The position numbers were made by a program, and so were the translations under genes. A model generated the notes under the pieces. That model saw nothing but the letters and a program-made list of their open reading frames with translations. It searched no databases and was not told the origin of the DNA. From Bacteroidaceae bacterium (GTDB lineage: Bacteria; Bacteroidota; Bacteroidia; Bacteroidales; Bacteroidaceae): a stretch of 64,000 bases of DNA. Shown in pieces: positions 7,799-16,314 of this stretch (positions are counted from its first letter, which is position 1; every line of letters starts with the position of its first letter). Location of the stretch: positions 124,001 to 188,000 of the forward strand of contig JAGCLA010000023.1 in the NCBI GenBank assembly GCA_017647225.1, in the 5' to 3' direction.

Positions 7799-9856
7799 AT
7801 GATAAAGAAACTTTTTCTTTGCGCCATTGCGTGTATCACATTTACCACAGCCACAGCCGACGAAGGTATGTGGTTGCCGAGCCTTATAAAAGAGCGTATA
7901 AAGGATATGCGCAAGAAGGGCTTCAAACTCAATGTCGATGATATATATTCCGACAAGAAAGCATCACTAAAAGATGCTGTCGTACAGTTTGGCGGAGGAT
8001 GCACGGGCGAGTTCGTTTCACCGGAAGGTCTGTTGCTTACAAACCACCACTGCGGCTACAGTTCCATTCAGAAACTCTCATCGGTCGAGCACGATTACCT
8101 CACCTTCGGATATTGGGCAAAATCGCGCAAAGAGGAGCTTCCCGTACCGGGATTGACAGTAAGCCTGTTGGTAAAAATGGAAGATGTCACCGCAAGGCTT
8201 GCGGCAGGAGAGAAGAAAGAGGATATTATTGACGAAGCCATAAAGCAAGGCAAGGGATACCGCGCAAGTATTGAGCCCATGTATTATGGCAACCAGCAAT
8301 ACCTGTTTGTCTATTGCACCTACCGCGATGTGCGCCTGGTGGGAGCACCACCCTCTTCCATAGGTAAATTCGGCGGTGACACCGACAACTGGATATGGCC
8401 ACGCCACACAGGTGATTTCTCTGTGTTCCGCGTATATGCCGATGCAAACAACGAACCTGCAGAATATAGCGAAGAAAACGTTCCCTACCGCCCCAAACGA
8501 CACTTCAAAGTATCGACAAAAGGCATAGAGGAGGGTGATTTTACCATGATATATGGTTTCCCCGGCAACACTCAGGAATATATTACAAGCTCTGCTGTGG
8601 CATATACACAATTCCATTCAAACCCGATGAAGATTGAACTGCGTACCAAACGACTTGATATCATAAGCGAGGCGCAAGCAAAAGACGCTGCTACACGTAT
8701 TGCTTATGCGGCAAAGCATGCAAACATCGCCAACGGTTGGAAAAAGTGGCAGGGCGAATCGCTCGGTCTTGAAAAGCTAGGTACCATCGGAAACAAAATT
8801 GGTTACGAGACACAATTCATAAGATGGGTTAAGGACAAACCTGAATATGCAAGTTTGCTTGACTCCATGAATGTAGCTTACAGCAACAATACAGAAGGTT
8901 ATTTCATACGAGAACTGTTTAACGAGTCGATAGGTGGAATTGAAATTTTCAATTTTGCATTACAGTTATACAACAAGGCAAAGACAGAAGACAAGGTAAC
9001 GGCAGACGAGCAGGCAGAGATTCGTCGCAAGAGCCTCAGAGGTTACAGAGCCGGAATAGACCATTCAATAGCACGCTGCATGATTGATGAATTTGTCAAG
9101 CGAATGCCAAAAGAGAAAATCCCACAAGAGCTTTTAATTGCCATAGAGGAACATGGCAGTGCGGAAGCCCTTGCCGACAATCTGTTTGCCACAACAAAAC
9201 TTATAAAGAAATATCCGCTTACAAAAGAGGAGATAATGAATGACTCTTTTGTAAAATTCGCAGAATGGTTCATTCCTATAATTGAGCAGAACCGCCAATA
9301 CGCTTATCGTAACCTAAGCAATGTACCGGCCATAGAGAAGTGGTACCAGCCATACATGCAGGCTTTGCGCGAGTGGGACAAAGAGCGCGCATTCTATCCT
9401 GACGCAAACTTCACCTTGCGAGTTGCTTATGGAAAAATTGCAGGATATGAGAATGCCGACGGAGAGTACCACACCTTCCTGACAACACTCGACGGCATAA
9501 TGGCAAAGGATAATCCAAAAATCTACGACTACAACATTCCGCAAGTATTGCGTAACATTTACGACAAGAAGGACTATGGACGTTGGGCTATCGAGAACAA
9601 TGGTAAAAAGACAATACCTGTATGTTTCCTTGCGAACAACCACACATCGGGCGGTAATTCCGGCTCACCCGTAATAAACGGCAAGGGAGAACTTGTAGGT
9701 ATAAACTTTGACCGCACATGGCGTTCTACAATGAGCGACATTGAGTTCGACCCAACAATTTGCCGCAACATATCGGTTGACATACGTTTCGTGCTGTTTG
9801 TCATGGACCGTTTGGGTGGAGCAAGCTACCTGCTCGAAGAGATGGGTATCAAATAA
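7799..9856 (+). CDS. S46 family dipeptidyl-peptidase, DPP11-like (Asp/Glu specific)
   Basis: A secreted serine exopeptidase that removes dipeptides from oligopeptide N-termini in the periplasm. A signal peptide (residues 1-20) precedes DEGMWLP. The chymotrypsin-like triad is visible: His84 in LTNHHCGY, an Asp near 206 in PRHTGDFSVFRVYAD, and Ser621 in GGNSGSPV. Arg639 lies exactly 18 residues after Ser621, the spacing between Ser655 and Arg673 of Porphyromonas gingivalis DPP11, where that Arg selects Asp or Glu at P1; DPP7 has Gly there. An acidic-residue preference is therefore inferred. Length (685) fits the family. It lies 15 bases after hutI and 6 before an AspT-type transporter, so it may feed amino acids into the same catabolic unit. 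Confidence 0.93.
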   Translation: MIKKLFLCAIACITFTTATADEGMWLPSLIKERIKDMRKKGFKLNVDDIYSDKKASLKDAVVQFGGGCTGEFVSPEGLLLTNHHCGYSSIQKLSSVEHDYLTFGYWAKSRKEELPVPGLTVSLLVKMEDVTARLAAGEKKEDIIDEAIKQGKGYRASIEPMYYGNQQYLFVYCTYRDVRLVGAPPSSIGKFGGDTDNWIWPRHTGDFSVFRVYADANNEPAEYSEENVPYRPKRHFKVSTKGIEEGDFTMIYGFPGNTQEYITSSAVAYTQFHSNPMKIELRTKRLDIISEAQAKDAATRIAYAAKHANIANGWKKWQGESLGLEKLGTIGNKIGYETQFIRWVKDKPEYASLLDSMNVAYSNNTEGYFIRELFNESIGGIEIFNFALQLYNKAKTEDKVTADEQAEIRRKSLRGYRAGIDHSIARCMIDEFVKRMPKEKIPQELLIAIEEHGSAEALADNLFATTKLIKKYPLTKEEIMNDSFVKFAEWFIPIIEQNRQYAYRNLSNVPAIEKWYQPYMQALREWDKERAFYPDANFTLRVAYGKIAGYENADGEYHTFLTTLDGIMAKDNPKIYDYNIPQVLRNIYDKKDYGRWAIENNGKKTIPVCFLANNHTSGGNSGSPVINGKGELVGINFDRTWRSTMSDIEFDPTICRNISVDIRFVLFVMDRLGGASYLLEEMGIK

Positions 9857-9862
9857 GAACCT

Positions 9863-11524
9863 ATGGACTATATCAATTCATTATTTATAGAACATTCGGC
9901 ACTACAGGCTATCATAGTACTGTCGCTGATATCGGCCATTGGACTAATGGTCGGTAAGGTGCGTATATGGGGTATATCGTTGGGAATAACATTCGTATTC
10001 TTTACGGGTATCATTGCCGGACACTTTGGACTGACAATTGACAGCCACATGCTTTTTTATGCCGAAACGTTCGGTTTGGTGCTGTTCGTGTATGCATTGG
10101 GTTTGCAGGTCGGTCCCGGTTTTTTCAGTTCCATGCGTACCGAGGGAGTAAGACTGCTCATACCTGCAACAATAGTATTGCTTGCAGGCACCATATTGGC
10201 TATAGCATTAAGCTATGCCACAACTGTTGCCATGCCTGAAATGTCGGGAATACTATGTGGAGCTACGACAAACACTCCGGCATTGGCAGCTGCACAACAG
10301 GCACTCAAACAGTTGGGTATAAACGGTAGCGGAGCCGCATTAAGTTGCGCTCTGACATATCCTTTGGGTGTGGTCGGTGTGATAATGGCTATTATATTCC
10401 TGCGTAAGTTTTTTGTACGTCCAAATGACATGCCACAGCCCGACAGCAAACATCATAAGAATGTGTTCATCGCGAGTTATCGTGTTACCAACCCTGCCAT
10501 ATTCGGCAAAACAATTGCAGAGGTTGCACATACATGGCACAATCACTTTGTGATTTCGCGCATGTGGCACGACGGGCATGTATTGATACCGATGTCAGAC
10601 AGAATACTACAGAAAGACGACATTCTGCTTGTCATAACCAAACCCGAAGAGACCGAAGAACTGCGTCTTGTGTTCGGTGAACAGGAGCAAAAGGACTGGA
10701 ATGCCGAGAATATCGACTGGAACAAAATTGACAGCGAACTGACATCGCAGCGCATATTGGTTACACGTCCCGAGATAAACGGCAAGAAATTGGCTTCGCT
10801 CAAGTTGAGGAACAATTATGGAATTAACATAAGCCGCGTATATCGTTCGGGAGTGCAGCTGCTGGCTACCCCCGACCTTGTCCTGCAGTTCGGTGACCGA
10901 CTGACGGTCGTTGGAGAGGCGGCAGACATCAAACGCGTGGAGGCAATTCTCGGCAATGCGGTAAAGAGCCTCAATGAGCCGAATCTTGTATCGGTTTTCA
11001 TTGGAATGATTCTGGGACTTATGGTAGGTAGCATTCCTCTTTCCATTCCAGGCATCTCACTCCCCGTGAAGTTGGGACTTGCCGGAGGACCTATAATTGT
11101 AGGAATCCTTATCGGTACTTTCGGGCCACGACTGCACATGGTTACATATACTACACGAAGCGCGAACATGATGTTGCGTTCGATAGGCTTGAACCTTTAC
11201 CTTGCCTGCCTGGGACTTGATGCCGGAGCGCATTTTTTTGAAACGGTAGTACGCCCCGAAGGACTCTTGTGGCTTGCGCTCGGTCTGCTAATAACATTTG
11301 TACCTGTTGTATTGGCCGGCATATTTGCTCTGCGGGTAATGAAACTCGATTTTGGTTCTATTTCAGGATTGCTTTGCGGCTCAATGGCAAACCCCATGGC
11401 CTTGAACTATGCCAATGACACAATCGATGGAGATAACCCGTCGGTGGCTTATGCAACTGTATATCCTGTATGTATGTTCCTGCGAGTGATAATAATACAA
11501 TTGGTAATAATGTTCTTTGTTTGA
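9863..11524 (+). CDS. AspT/YidE/YbjL family transporter with TrkA-C domains
   Basis: A 553-residue inner-membrane protein of the aspartate:alanine exchanger type. About five helices (residues 10-185, including LVFAETFGLVLFVYALGLQVGPGFF-like sequence and CGATTNTPALAAAQQ) are followed by two cytoplasmic TrkA-C-like domains (about 200-370, with QRILVTRPEINGKKLASLKL) and a second helical half (about 380-553, with GLLCGSMANPMALNYAND). The duplicated layout is diagnostic of the family. Known members exchange aspartate for alanine or succinate, but most Bacteroidetes members are uncharacterised. Its place next to a dipeptidyl peptidase and the hut enzymes suggests amino acid exchange, for example histidine against glutamate; that is inference only. 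Confidence 0.88.
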   Translation: MDYINSLFIEHSALQAIIVLSLISAIGLMVGKVRIWGISLGITFVFFTGIIAGHFGLTIDSHMLFYAETFGLVLFVYALGLQVGPGFFSSMRTEGVRLLIPATIVLLAGTILAIALSYATTVAMPEMSGILCGATTNTPALAAAQQALKQLGINGSGAALSCALTYPLGVVGVIMAIIFLRKFFVRPNDMPQPDSKHHKNVFIASYRVTNPAIFGKTIAEVAHTWHNHFVISRMWHDGHVLIPMSDRILQKDDILLVITKPEETEELRLVFGEQEQKDWNAENIDWNKIDSELTSQRILVTRPEINGKKLASLKLRNNYGINISRVYRSGVQLLATPDLVLQFGDRLTVVGEAADIKRVEAILGNAVKSLNEPNLVSVFIGMILGLMVGSIPLSIPGISLPVKLGLAGGPIIVGILIGTFGPRLHMVTYTTRSANMMLRSIGLNLYLACLGLDAGAHFFETVVRPEGLLWLALGLLITFVPVVLAGIFALRVMKLDFGSISGLLCGSMANPMALNYANDTIDGDNPSVAYATVYPVCMFLRVIIIQLVIMFFV

Positions 11525-11531
11525 TAGCATT

Positions 11532-11777
11532 ATGGCAACGGTAAAAAGAACAGCAACGGTAGGAGAGTATTTCCTTGAATTGGGGAATAAAGAAATAGAG
11601 ATTTACAGAATTGCACAGGACGGCAGTGGTGCATTGAAACGCATCGATGACGTACAAGGTACTATACGCATGATTGCCGAAGAATACGAATTTGAACGCG
11701 ACTACAACATCAGCTTCAGACAACATGTCGCAAAGCTGATACAACATATAAATACATTGGAAAACAAACAGCGATAA
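11532..11777 (+). CDS. Small protein of unknown function (81 aa)
   Basis: Not recognised. The frame is open from 11517, but ATG 11532, seven bases after the transporter stop, is the likely start (MATVKRTATVGEYFLELG). The protein is small, charged and apparently cytoplasmic, without signal peptide or membrane helix. The C-terminal 45 residues (IRMIAEEYEFERDYNISFRQ onward) look helical. It stops one base before the ATG of the GH95 gene, so it is clearly inside the operon and probably translated. Codon use resembles the neighbours. It could be an accessory or regulatory subunit of the transporter, but nothing in the sequence shows that. Confidence 0.7.
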   Translation: MATVKRTATVGEYFLELGNKEIEIYRIAQDGSGALKRIDDVQGTIRMIAEEYEFERDYNISFRQHVAKLIQHINTLENKQR

Positions 11778-11778
11778 T

Positions 11779-14289
11779 ATGAAAAGAGGTAACATTTTTG
11801 TAGCACTGATAGTGTGCGCAATGGGATTACAAGCCCAAACAGACTACATTCACGGTTTGTCAATATGGTTCGACCAGCCCACAACTCTTAAGGGCAACAA
11901 AATCTGGTATGAAGGAAAGCCTGAAAATTGGAAAGGAAAGAAACCCGAATGGGCAGGTGATGCAGCCTACAACCCCGACCAGGAGTGGGAGTCAAAATCA
12001 CTGCCTATAGGTAACGGCAGCATCGGTGCCAACATTATGGGTTCGCTCGAAGCTGAACGTATAACCTTCAACGAGAAGACACTATGGCGCGGAGGCCCGA
12101 ATACCAAGAACGGAGCGCAATACTATTGGAATGTCAACAAGCAGTCGGCACACTTGCTCGACGATATACGACAGGCGTTTCTCGATGGTGATGACGAAAA
12201 AGCAGCAAAGCTGACAAGAGAGAATTTCAACAGTACTGCCGCTTATGAATACTATGGCGAAAACCCGTTCCGTTTCGGTAACTTCACTACAATGGGCGAG
12301 TTCTATGTTGAAACAGGACACAGCATGATTGGTGTGAGCGACTACAGACGTATCCTATCGCTTGATTCGGCGTTGGCAGTAGTCGAATACAAAAAGGACG
12401 ATGTGCAGTTCCAGCGTAAATACTTCGTTTCATACCCTGCAAACGTACTTGTGATGAAATTCACAGCGAGCGAGCCGGGCATGCAGAATCTTGTGTTCAG
12501 CTATGCTCCCAACCCTGTTTCGGAAGGCACATTGGAGCAGGACGGCAAGAACGGTCTTGTATGGAAAGCCAAACTCGACAACAACAACATGCAGTACACC
12601 GTAAGAATGAGGGTTGAGACAAAGGGCGGAAAGAGAACTGTCAGTAAAGGCAAGATACGCATTGTCGAGGCTGACGAGGTCTGTTTCTACATAACAGGCG
12701 ACACTGACTACAAGATAAATTTCGACCCGGACTTCAACAACCCACAAACATATGTGGGCGTAAACCCGGACCTGACAACAGAAGAGTGGATTAAGAAGGC
12801 TGTATCGAAAGGTTATGACAAACTTTTCAAAGAGCATTACAACGACTATTCGGCTCTATTCAACCGCGTAGAGTTAAAGATAAACCCAAATGCTCCTACA
12901 ACATATGAATTCCCCGGAACAGCAAACCTGCCGACAAACAAAAGACTTGAGAGCTACCGTAACGGCAAACCCGACTATGCTCTCGAACAGTTGTATTTCC
13001 AGTTCGGACGTTACCTGCTTATTTCAAGCTCACGCCCCGGCAATATGCCTGCCAACTTGCAGGGCATGTGGCACAACAATGTCGATGGCCCTTGGCGCGT
13101 CGATTACCATAATAACATAAACCTACAGATGAACTATTGGCCGGCATGCGTCACCAACCTCGATGAGTGCATGCTGCCACTTGTGGATTTCATACGCACA
13201 TTGATAAAGCCGGGTGAGGTAACAGCAAAATCTTACTTTGGAGCACGTGGATGGACTGCAAGCATATCGGGCAACATCTTCGGTTTTACAGCACCGCTTA
13301 TCAGCCAGGATATGTCATGGAACTTCAACCCTATGGCAGGACCTTGGCTTGCGACACACGTATGGGACTATTACGACTACACCCGTGACAAGAAATTCCT
13401 CAAAGAAATCGGTTACGAAATTATAAAGAGCAGTGCAATCTTTGCTGTCGATTACCTATGGAAGAAAGAAGACGGCACATACACAGCAGCGCCATCGACA
13501 TCACCCGAGCATGGCCCTATAGACCAAGGTGCGACATTCGTACATGCCGTTATACGCGAAATCCTGCTTGATGCAATTGCAGCAAGCGAAGAGATGGAAA
13601 GCGACAAGGAACTGCGCAAAGAGTGGAAGCACGTGCTCAACAAGCTCGTTCCCTACCAGACAGGACGTTACGGACAGCTCATGGAATGGAGCAAGGATAT
13701 TGATGACCCAAATGACCAGCACCGCCACGTGAACCACCTGTTCGGCCTACATCCTGGACGTACAATTTCGCCCGTTGTCACACCTGAGCTTGCCGAAGCT
13801 TCACGCATTGTTCTTGAGCATAGAGGTGACGGCGCTACAGGCTGGAGCATGGGTTGGAAACTCAACCAATGGGCCCGCCTACACGACGGCAACCATGCAT
13901 ACACACTATTCGGCAATTTGTTGAAGAACGGAACACTCGACAACCTATGGGATACACACGCTCCGTTCCAGATAGACGGTAACTTCGGCGGAACAGCCGG
14001 AATGTGCGAGTTGCTGATGCAGAGCCACATGGGATTCATTCACCTGCTACCAGCACTACCCGACGCATGGGAAGAGGGAACAGTAAAAGGCTTGCGTGCA
14101 AAAGGCGGCTTTGAGGTCGATATAACATGGGCGCAAGGAAAGCTTGTTGAAGCCATTGTAACATCGCACAGTGGCGAACGTTGCAACATTTTGTATGGAG
14201 AGGAAGAACTCTCATTCAAGACAAAGAAAGGCGCTTCATACAGAATAGCCATTACAGAAGGAGAACTTACAAGCGTTAAGATAAAGTAA
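11779..14289 (+). CDS. GH95 family alpha-L-fucosidase
   Basis: A complete secreted glycoside hydrolase of 836 residues that should release terminal alpha-1,2-linked L-fucose (some members prefer alpha-L-galactose). A signal peptide ends near residue 20 (GLQAQ). The N-terminal beta domain carries LPIGNGSIGANIMGSLEAER. In the (alpha/alpha)6 domain, Asn446 and Asn448 (HNNINLQMNYW), Glu577 (TSPEHGP) and Asp733 (FQIDGNFGG) align with the Asn421, Asn423, Glu566 and Asp766 catalytic set of Bifidobacterium bifidum AfcA. It is the last gene of the + strand run that starts with ftcD, one base after the small gene, and a strong terminator follows. It lacks the C-terminal sorting tail of the GH95 at the window start, so it may be periplasmic. 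Confidence 0.95.
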   Translation: MKRGNIFVALIVCAMGLQAQTDYIHGLSIWFDQPTTLKGNKIWYEGKPENWKGKKPEWAGDAAYNPDQEWESKSLPIGNGSIGANIMGSLEAERITFNEKTLWRGGPNTKNGAQYYWNVNKQSAHLLDDIRQAFLDGDDEKAAKLTRENFNSTAAYEYYGENPFRFGNFTTMGEFYVETGHSMIGVSDYRRILSLDSALAVVEYKKDDVQFQRKYFVSYPANVLVMKFTASEPGMQNLVFSYAPNPVSEGTLEQDGKNGLVWKAKLDNNNMQYTVRMRVETKGGKRTVSKGKIRIVEADEVCFYITGDTDYKINFDPDFNNPQTYVGVNPDLTTEEWIKKAVSKGYDKLFKEHYNDYSALFNRVELKINPNAPTTYEFPGTANLPTNKRLESYRNGKPDYALEQLYFQFGRYLLISSSRPGNMPANLQGMWHNNVDGPWRVDYHNNINLQMNYWPACVTNLDECMLPLVDFIRTLIKPGEVTAKSYFGARGWTASISGNIFGFTAPLISQDMSWNFNPMAGPWLATHVWDYYDYTRDKKFLKEIGYEIIKSSAIFAVDYLWKKEDGTYTAAPSTSPEHGPIDQGATFVHAVIREILLDAIAASEEMESDKELRKEWKHVLNKLVPYQTGRYGQLMEWSKDIDDPNDQHRHVNHLFGLHPGRTISPVVTPELAEASRIVLEHRGDGATGWSMGWKLNQWARLHDGNHAYTLFGNLLKNGTLDNLWDTHAPFQIDGNFGGTAGMCELLMQSHMGFIHLLPALPDAWEEGTVKGLRAKGGFEVDITWAQGKLVEAIVTSHSGERCNILYGEEELSFKTKKGASYRIAITEGELTSVKIK

Positions 14290-14306
14290 GAACATACCTT
14301 AATAAC

Positions 14307-14343
14307 AAAGCCCCATTGATGCCAGGCATCAATGGGGCTTTTA
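14307..14343. terminator. Strong bidirectional intrinsic terminator
   Basis: A 16-base perfect stem (AAGCCCCATTGATGCC and its complement) with a minimal loop is followed by TTTT, and on the other strand by T-rich sequence. It lies between the + strand GH95 gene and the convergent lipoprotein gene, so it can end transcripts from both sides. Confidence 0.9.
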
Positions 14344-14356
14344 ATATTAGAATTAT

Positions 14357-14845
14357 TTAATATGGGTGTTGTAAAACAGAATGGTTACATATATTATTTT
14401 CGCCAAGATCTATTGAAAAAGACATTTCACGTACATCTTCGGTATCATTTGAACTTATAACCAAGAACGGAGTCCATTTATATTCGTCAACCCATTGTTC
14501 CCACTCGACTTGAACCCAATCACATTCGTAGCAATTAATATCGAACTTTACATCACTTGGATAATTTGCCAATTCAGGACACAGCTCGCGAATACTCAAT
14601 TTTGAATTACAAGGCTCAACCTCTACATAGAAATTATGTATTTGTGGCTTTTCTTCATAAGTTGGTATATCGTCGGTCTCACCAGTGCTATTGTCATCGT
14701 TATATTCATCATCGCCGTCACCATTGTTTTCCATTTCTTCGAGTAATTCGTTAAGCATATCGAGCAGACCATCGCACGATGTAAAGACAAACGGTGTTGT
14801 GGTCATCATTGCCACAAAAATCAAAGTTCTAAAAATGCGTTTCAT
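14357..14845 (-). CDS. Hypothetical lipoprotein (162 aa)
   Basis: Not recognised. The N-terminus MKRIFRTLIFVAMMTTTPFV followed by FTSC is a lipoprotein signal, with acylation at Cys24. An acidic, low-complexity linker (about 35-60, rich in Glu, Asp, Asn and Gly) leads to a compact C-terminal region of about 100 residues with five Cys. Its end (FSIDLGENNICNHSVLQHPY) vaguely recalls BACON-type domains of Bacteroidales lipoproteins, but the match is weak. It stands alone, convergent to the GH95 gene and divergent from the metallo-hydrolase gene. The acidic residues after the lipidated Cys would favour surface exposure under the Bacteroidetes export rule. Confidence 0.75.
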   Translation of the reverse strand: MKRIFRTLIFVAMMTTTPFVFTSCDGLLDMLNELLEEMENNGDGDDEYNDDNSTGETDDIPTYEEKPQIHNFYVEVEPCNSKLSIRELCPELANYPSDVKFDINCYECDWVQVEWEQWVDEYKWTPFLVISSNDTEDVREMSFSIDLGENNICNHSVLQHPY

Positions 14846-14994
14846 AATAACAGATTACAGTTCTACTTTAATTATTTTTATAAAAACCGGCGACAAGGTA
14901 TAAAAAAATTAGCAATCGGCAATAAATATCAGTTACAACTTGCCGGGTTCAGCATTATTTACGACTTTTGAAAGGTAAATTGTTACATGAGAAA

Positions 14995-15825
14995 ATGAAG
15001 ATAACCGTTTTAGCAGACAACAGAGCATCAAACAAAAGTAATGAACTGCAAACAGAGCATGGTCTGTCGTTTTACATAGAACACAACAACCAAAAGGTTC
15101 TTTGTGACATGGGGGCGACAAGCATGTTTGCCGACAACGCAGAACTTTTAGGAATAGACCTCAACAATTGTGACTTTGCATTCATTTCACATGGTCACAA
15201 TGACCATTGCGGTGGATTGGGATATTTCCTTGAAAATATAAAAGGCAAAGATGTCTATATACACTCCGCCGTTCCCAAAGAGGAGTATATTTCCACACGA
15301 CACGAGACACGTCGCAATTTAAGCTGCAACAACAAGTTATTCAACGACTACAAGGAGCGTTTCCGCTTCCTTGACACTACAACAAGAATAGCAGAAGGCT
15401 GTTTTGCCGTACAATGCAATGAAATCACAGCCCCGATGCCCTACGGCAACTGTTTCCTATTGAAAAACAGCGGTGAAAAGGAGGAAAATGACACCTTCGG
15501 GCACGAACTCTCATTGGCCTTTGTAACAGACAAAGGCTTGGTAATTGTTTCACCCTGTTCACATTGCGGAGCATTGAATATCATACACGAATGTAAAAAA
15601 GCGACAGGATGTGACAAGGTGCATGCCTACATCGGCGGTTTACACTTTGTCGAAGGAGAAAACTGTATGACCGAAGCGACACTCTTTGCCGAAGCCGTTA
15701 AAGCGCAATACCCCGATACACTTTTCATTACCGGCCATTGCACATGCGACACAGCCAAAGGATTCCTTGAAAAAGCAGGCAATGGGATAACTACTTTTTC
15801 AACAGGTGATATTATAGAATTCTGA
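14995..15825 (+). CDS. Metallo-beta-lactamase-fold hydrolase (276 aa)
   Basis: A cytoplasmic MBL-fold protein. The metal-binding motif is SHGHNDHCGG (HxHxDH, near residue 62), with further candidate ligands in SPCSHCGALN and in GHCTCDTAKG near the C-terminus. It belongs to the subgroup often labelled 7,8-dihydropterin-6-methyl-4-(beta-D-ribofuranosyl)aminobenzene-5'-phosphate synthase-like, whose bacterial members have no established substrate. ATG 14995 is preferred to a TTG at 14968 because it starts the first beta strand (MKITVLADN). Its stop touches the stop of the convergent thioredoxin gene with no terminator between them. The fold is sure; the reaction is unknown. Confidence 0.85.
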   Translation: MKITVLADNRASNKSNELQTEHGLSFYIEHNNQKVLCDMGATSMFADNAELLGIDLNNCDFAFISHGHNDHCGGLGYFLENIKGKDVYIHSAVPKEEYISTRHETRRNLSCNNKLFNDYKERFRFLDTTTRIAEGCFAVQCNEITAPMPYGNCFLLKNSGEKEENDTFGHELSLAFVTDKGLVIVSPCSHCGALNIIHECKKATGCDKVHAYIGGLHFVEGENCMTEATLFAEAVKAQYPDTLFITGHCTCDTAKGFLEKAGNGITTFSTGDIIEF

Positions 15826-16185
15826 TTACTTCAAGAGGATAGTCTCAACAGCCTCCTTAAGTTGCGGTTTACCCATAGCCCCTTGTACACGTTGCAGCTT
15901 GCCGTTCATTGGCACGAATATGAGTGTCGGTATTGAGCGGATAGAGAAATATGTTGCAAGTTCGTCCTCTTCATCGACATTTATCTTGTATATGTCAATT
16001 TTTCCTGCGTACTCTTTGGAAAGTTCTTCAAGTACCGGCGACAACATCTTGCATGGGCCGCACCATTCGGCATAAAAATCGATAAGAGCCGGCTTGTCGC
16101 CAAGAAATTCGAACTTGCCGTTATTGGCGTATATATCCGCTACCCTTTTAATGAAATCTGCTTTTTTAAGATGAATTGTTGGCAT
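15826..16185 (-). CDS. Thioredoxin
   Basis: A 119-residue thioredoxin-fold protein with the classical redox motif WCGPCK (DFYAEWCGPCKMLSPVLEEL, active Cys near residues 42 and 45) and the conserved cis-proline in RSIPTLIF. No signal peptide is present, so it should act in the cytoplasm as a general disulfide reductase. The N-terminus is about ten residues longer than E. coli TrxA. It is transcribed divergently from the DASS transporter gene; two inverted repeats lie in the shared upstream region. Whether it is the main thioredoxin or a secondary one cannot be told here. Confidence 0.92.
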   Translation of the reverse strand: MPTIHLKKADFIKRVADIYANNGKFEFLGDKPALIDFYAEWCGPCKMLSPVLEELSKEYAGKIDIYKINVDEEDELATYFSIRSIPTLIFVPMNGKLQRVQGAMGKPQLKEAVETILLK

Positions 16186-16219
16186 AACTTTTTTTATTTA
16201 TACAATGCTTACGGAGCTA

Positions 16220-16303
16220 TTATTGTTCATAAACAATAAAAACACGGTACTTTTTTGATTGTTTGGATTGTTTAGAGTAAATTAGCACCTGAATTGCTAA
16301 TTT
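16220..16303. promoter_or_regulatory. Two inverted repeats between divergent thioredoxin and transporter genes
   Basis: TTATTGTT-CATA-AACAATAA (16220-16239, 8-base arms) and AAATTAGCA-CCTGAAT-TGCTAATTT (16279-16303, 9-base arms) are both perfect inverted repeats. The second ends 11 bases before the transporter ATG. Such spacing suits operator sites, although short RNA hairpins are possible too. No clear -33/-7 promoter pair was found here. Confidence 0.4.
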
Positions 16304-16314
16304 GGGATAAACTT

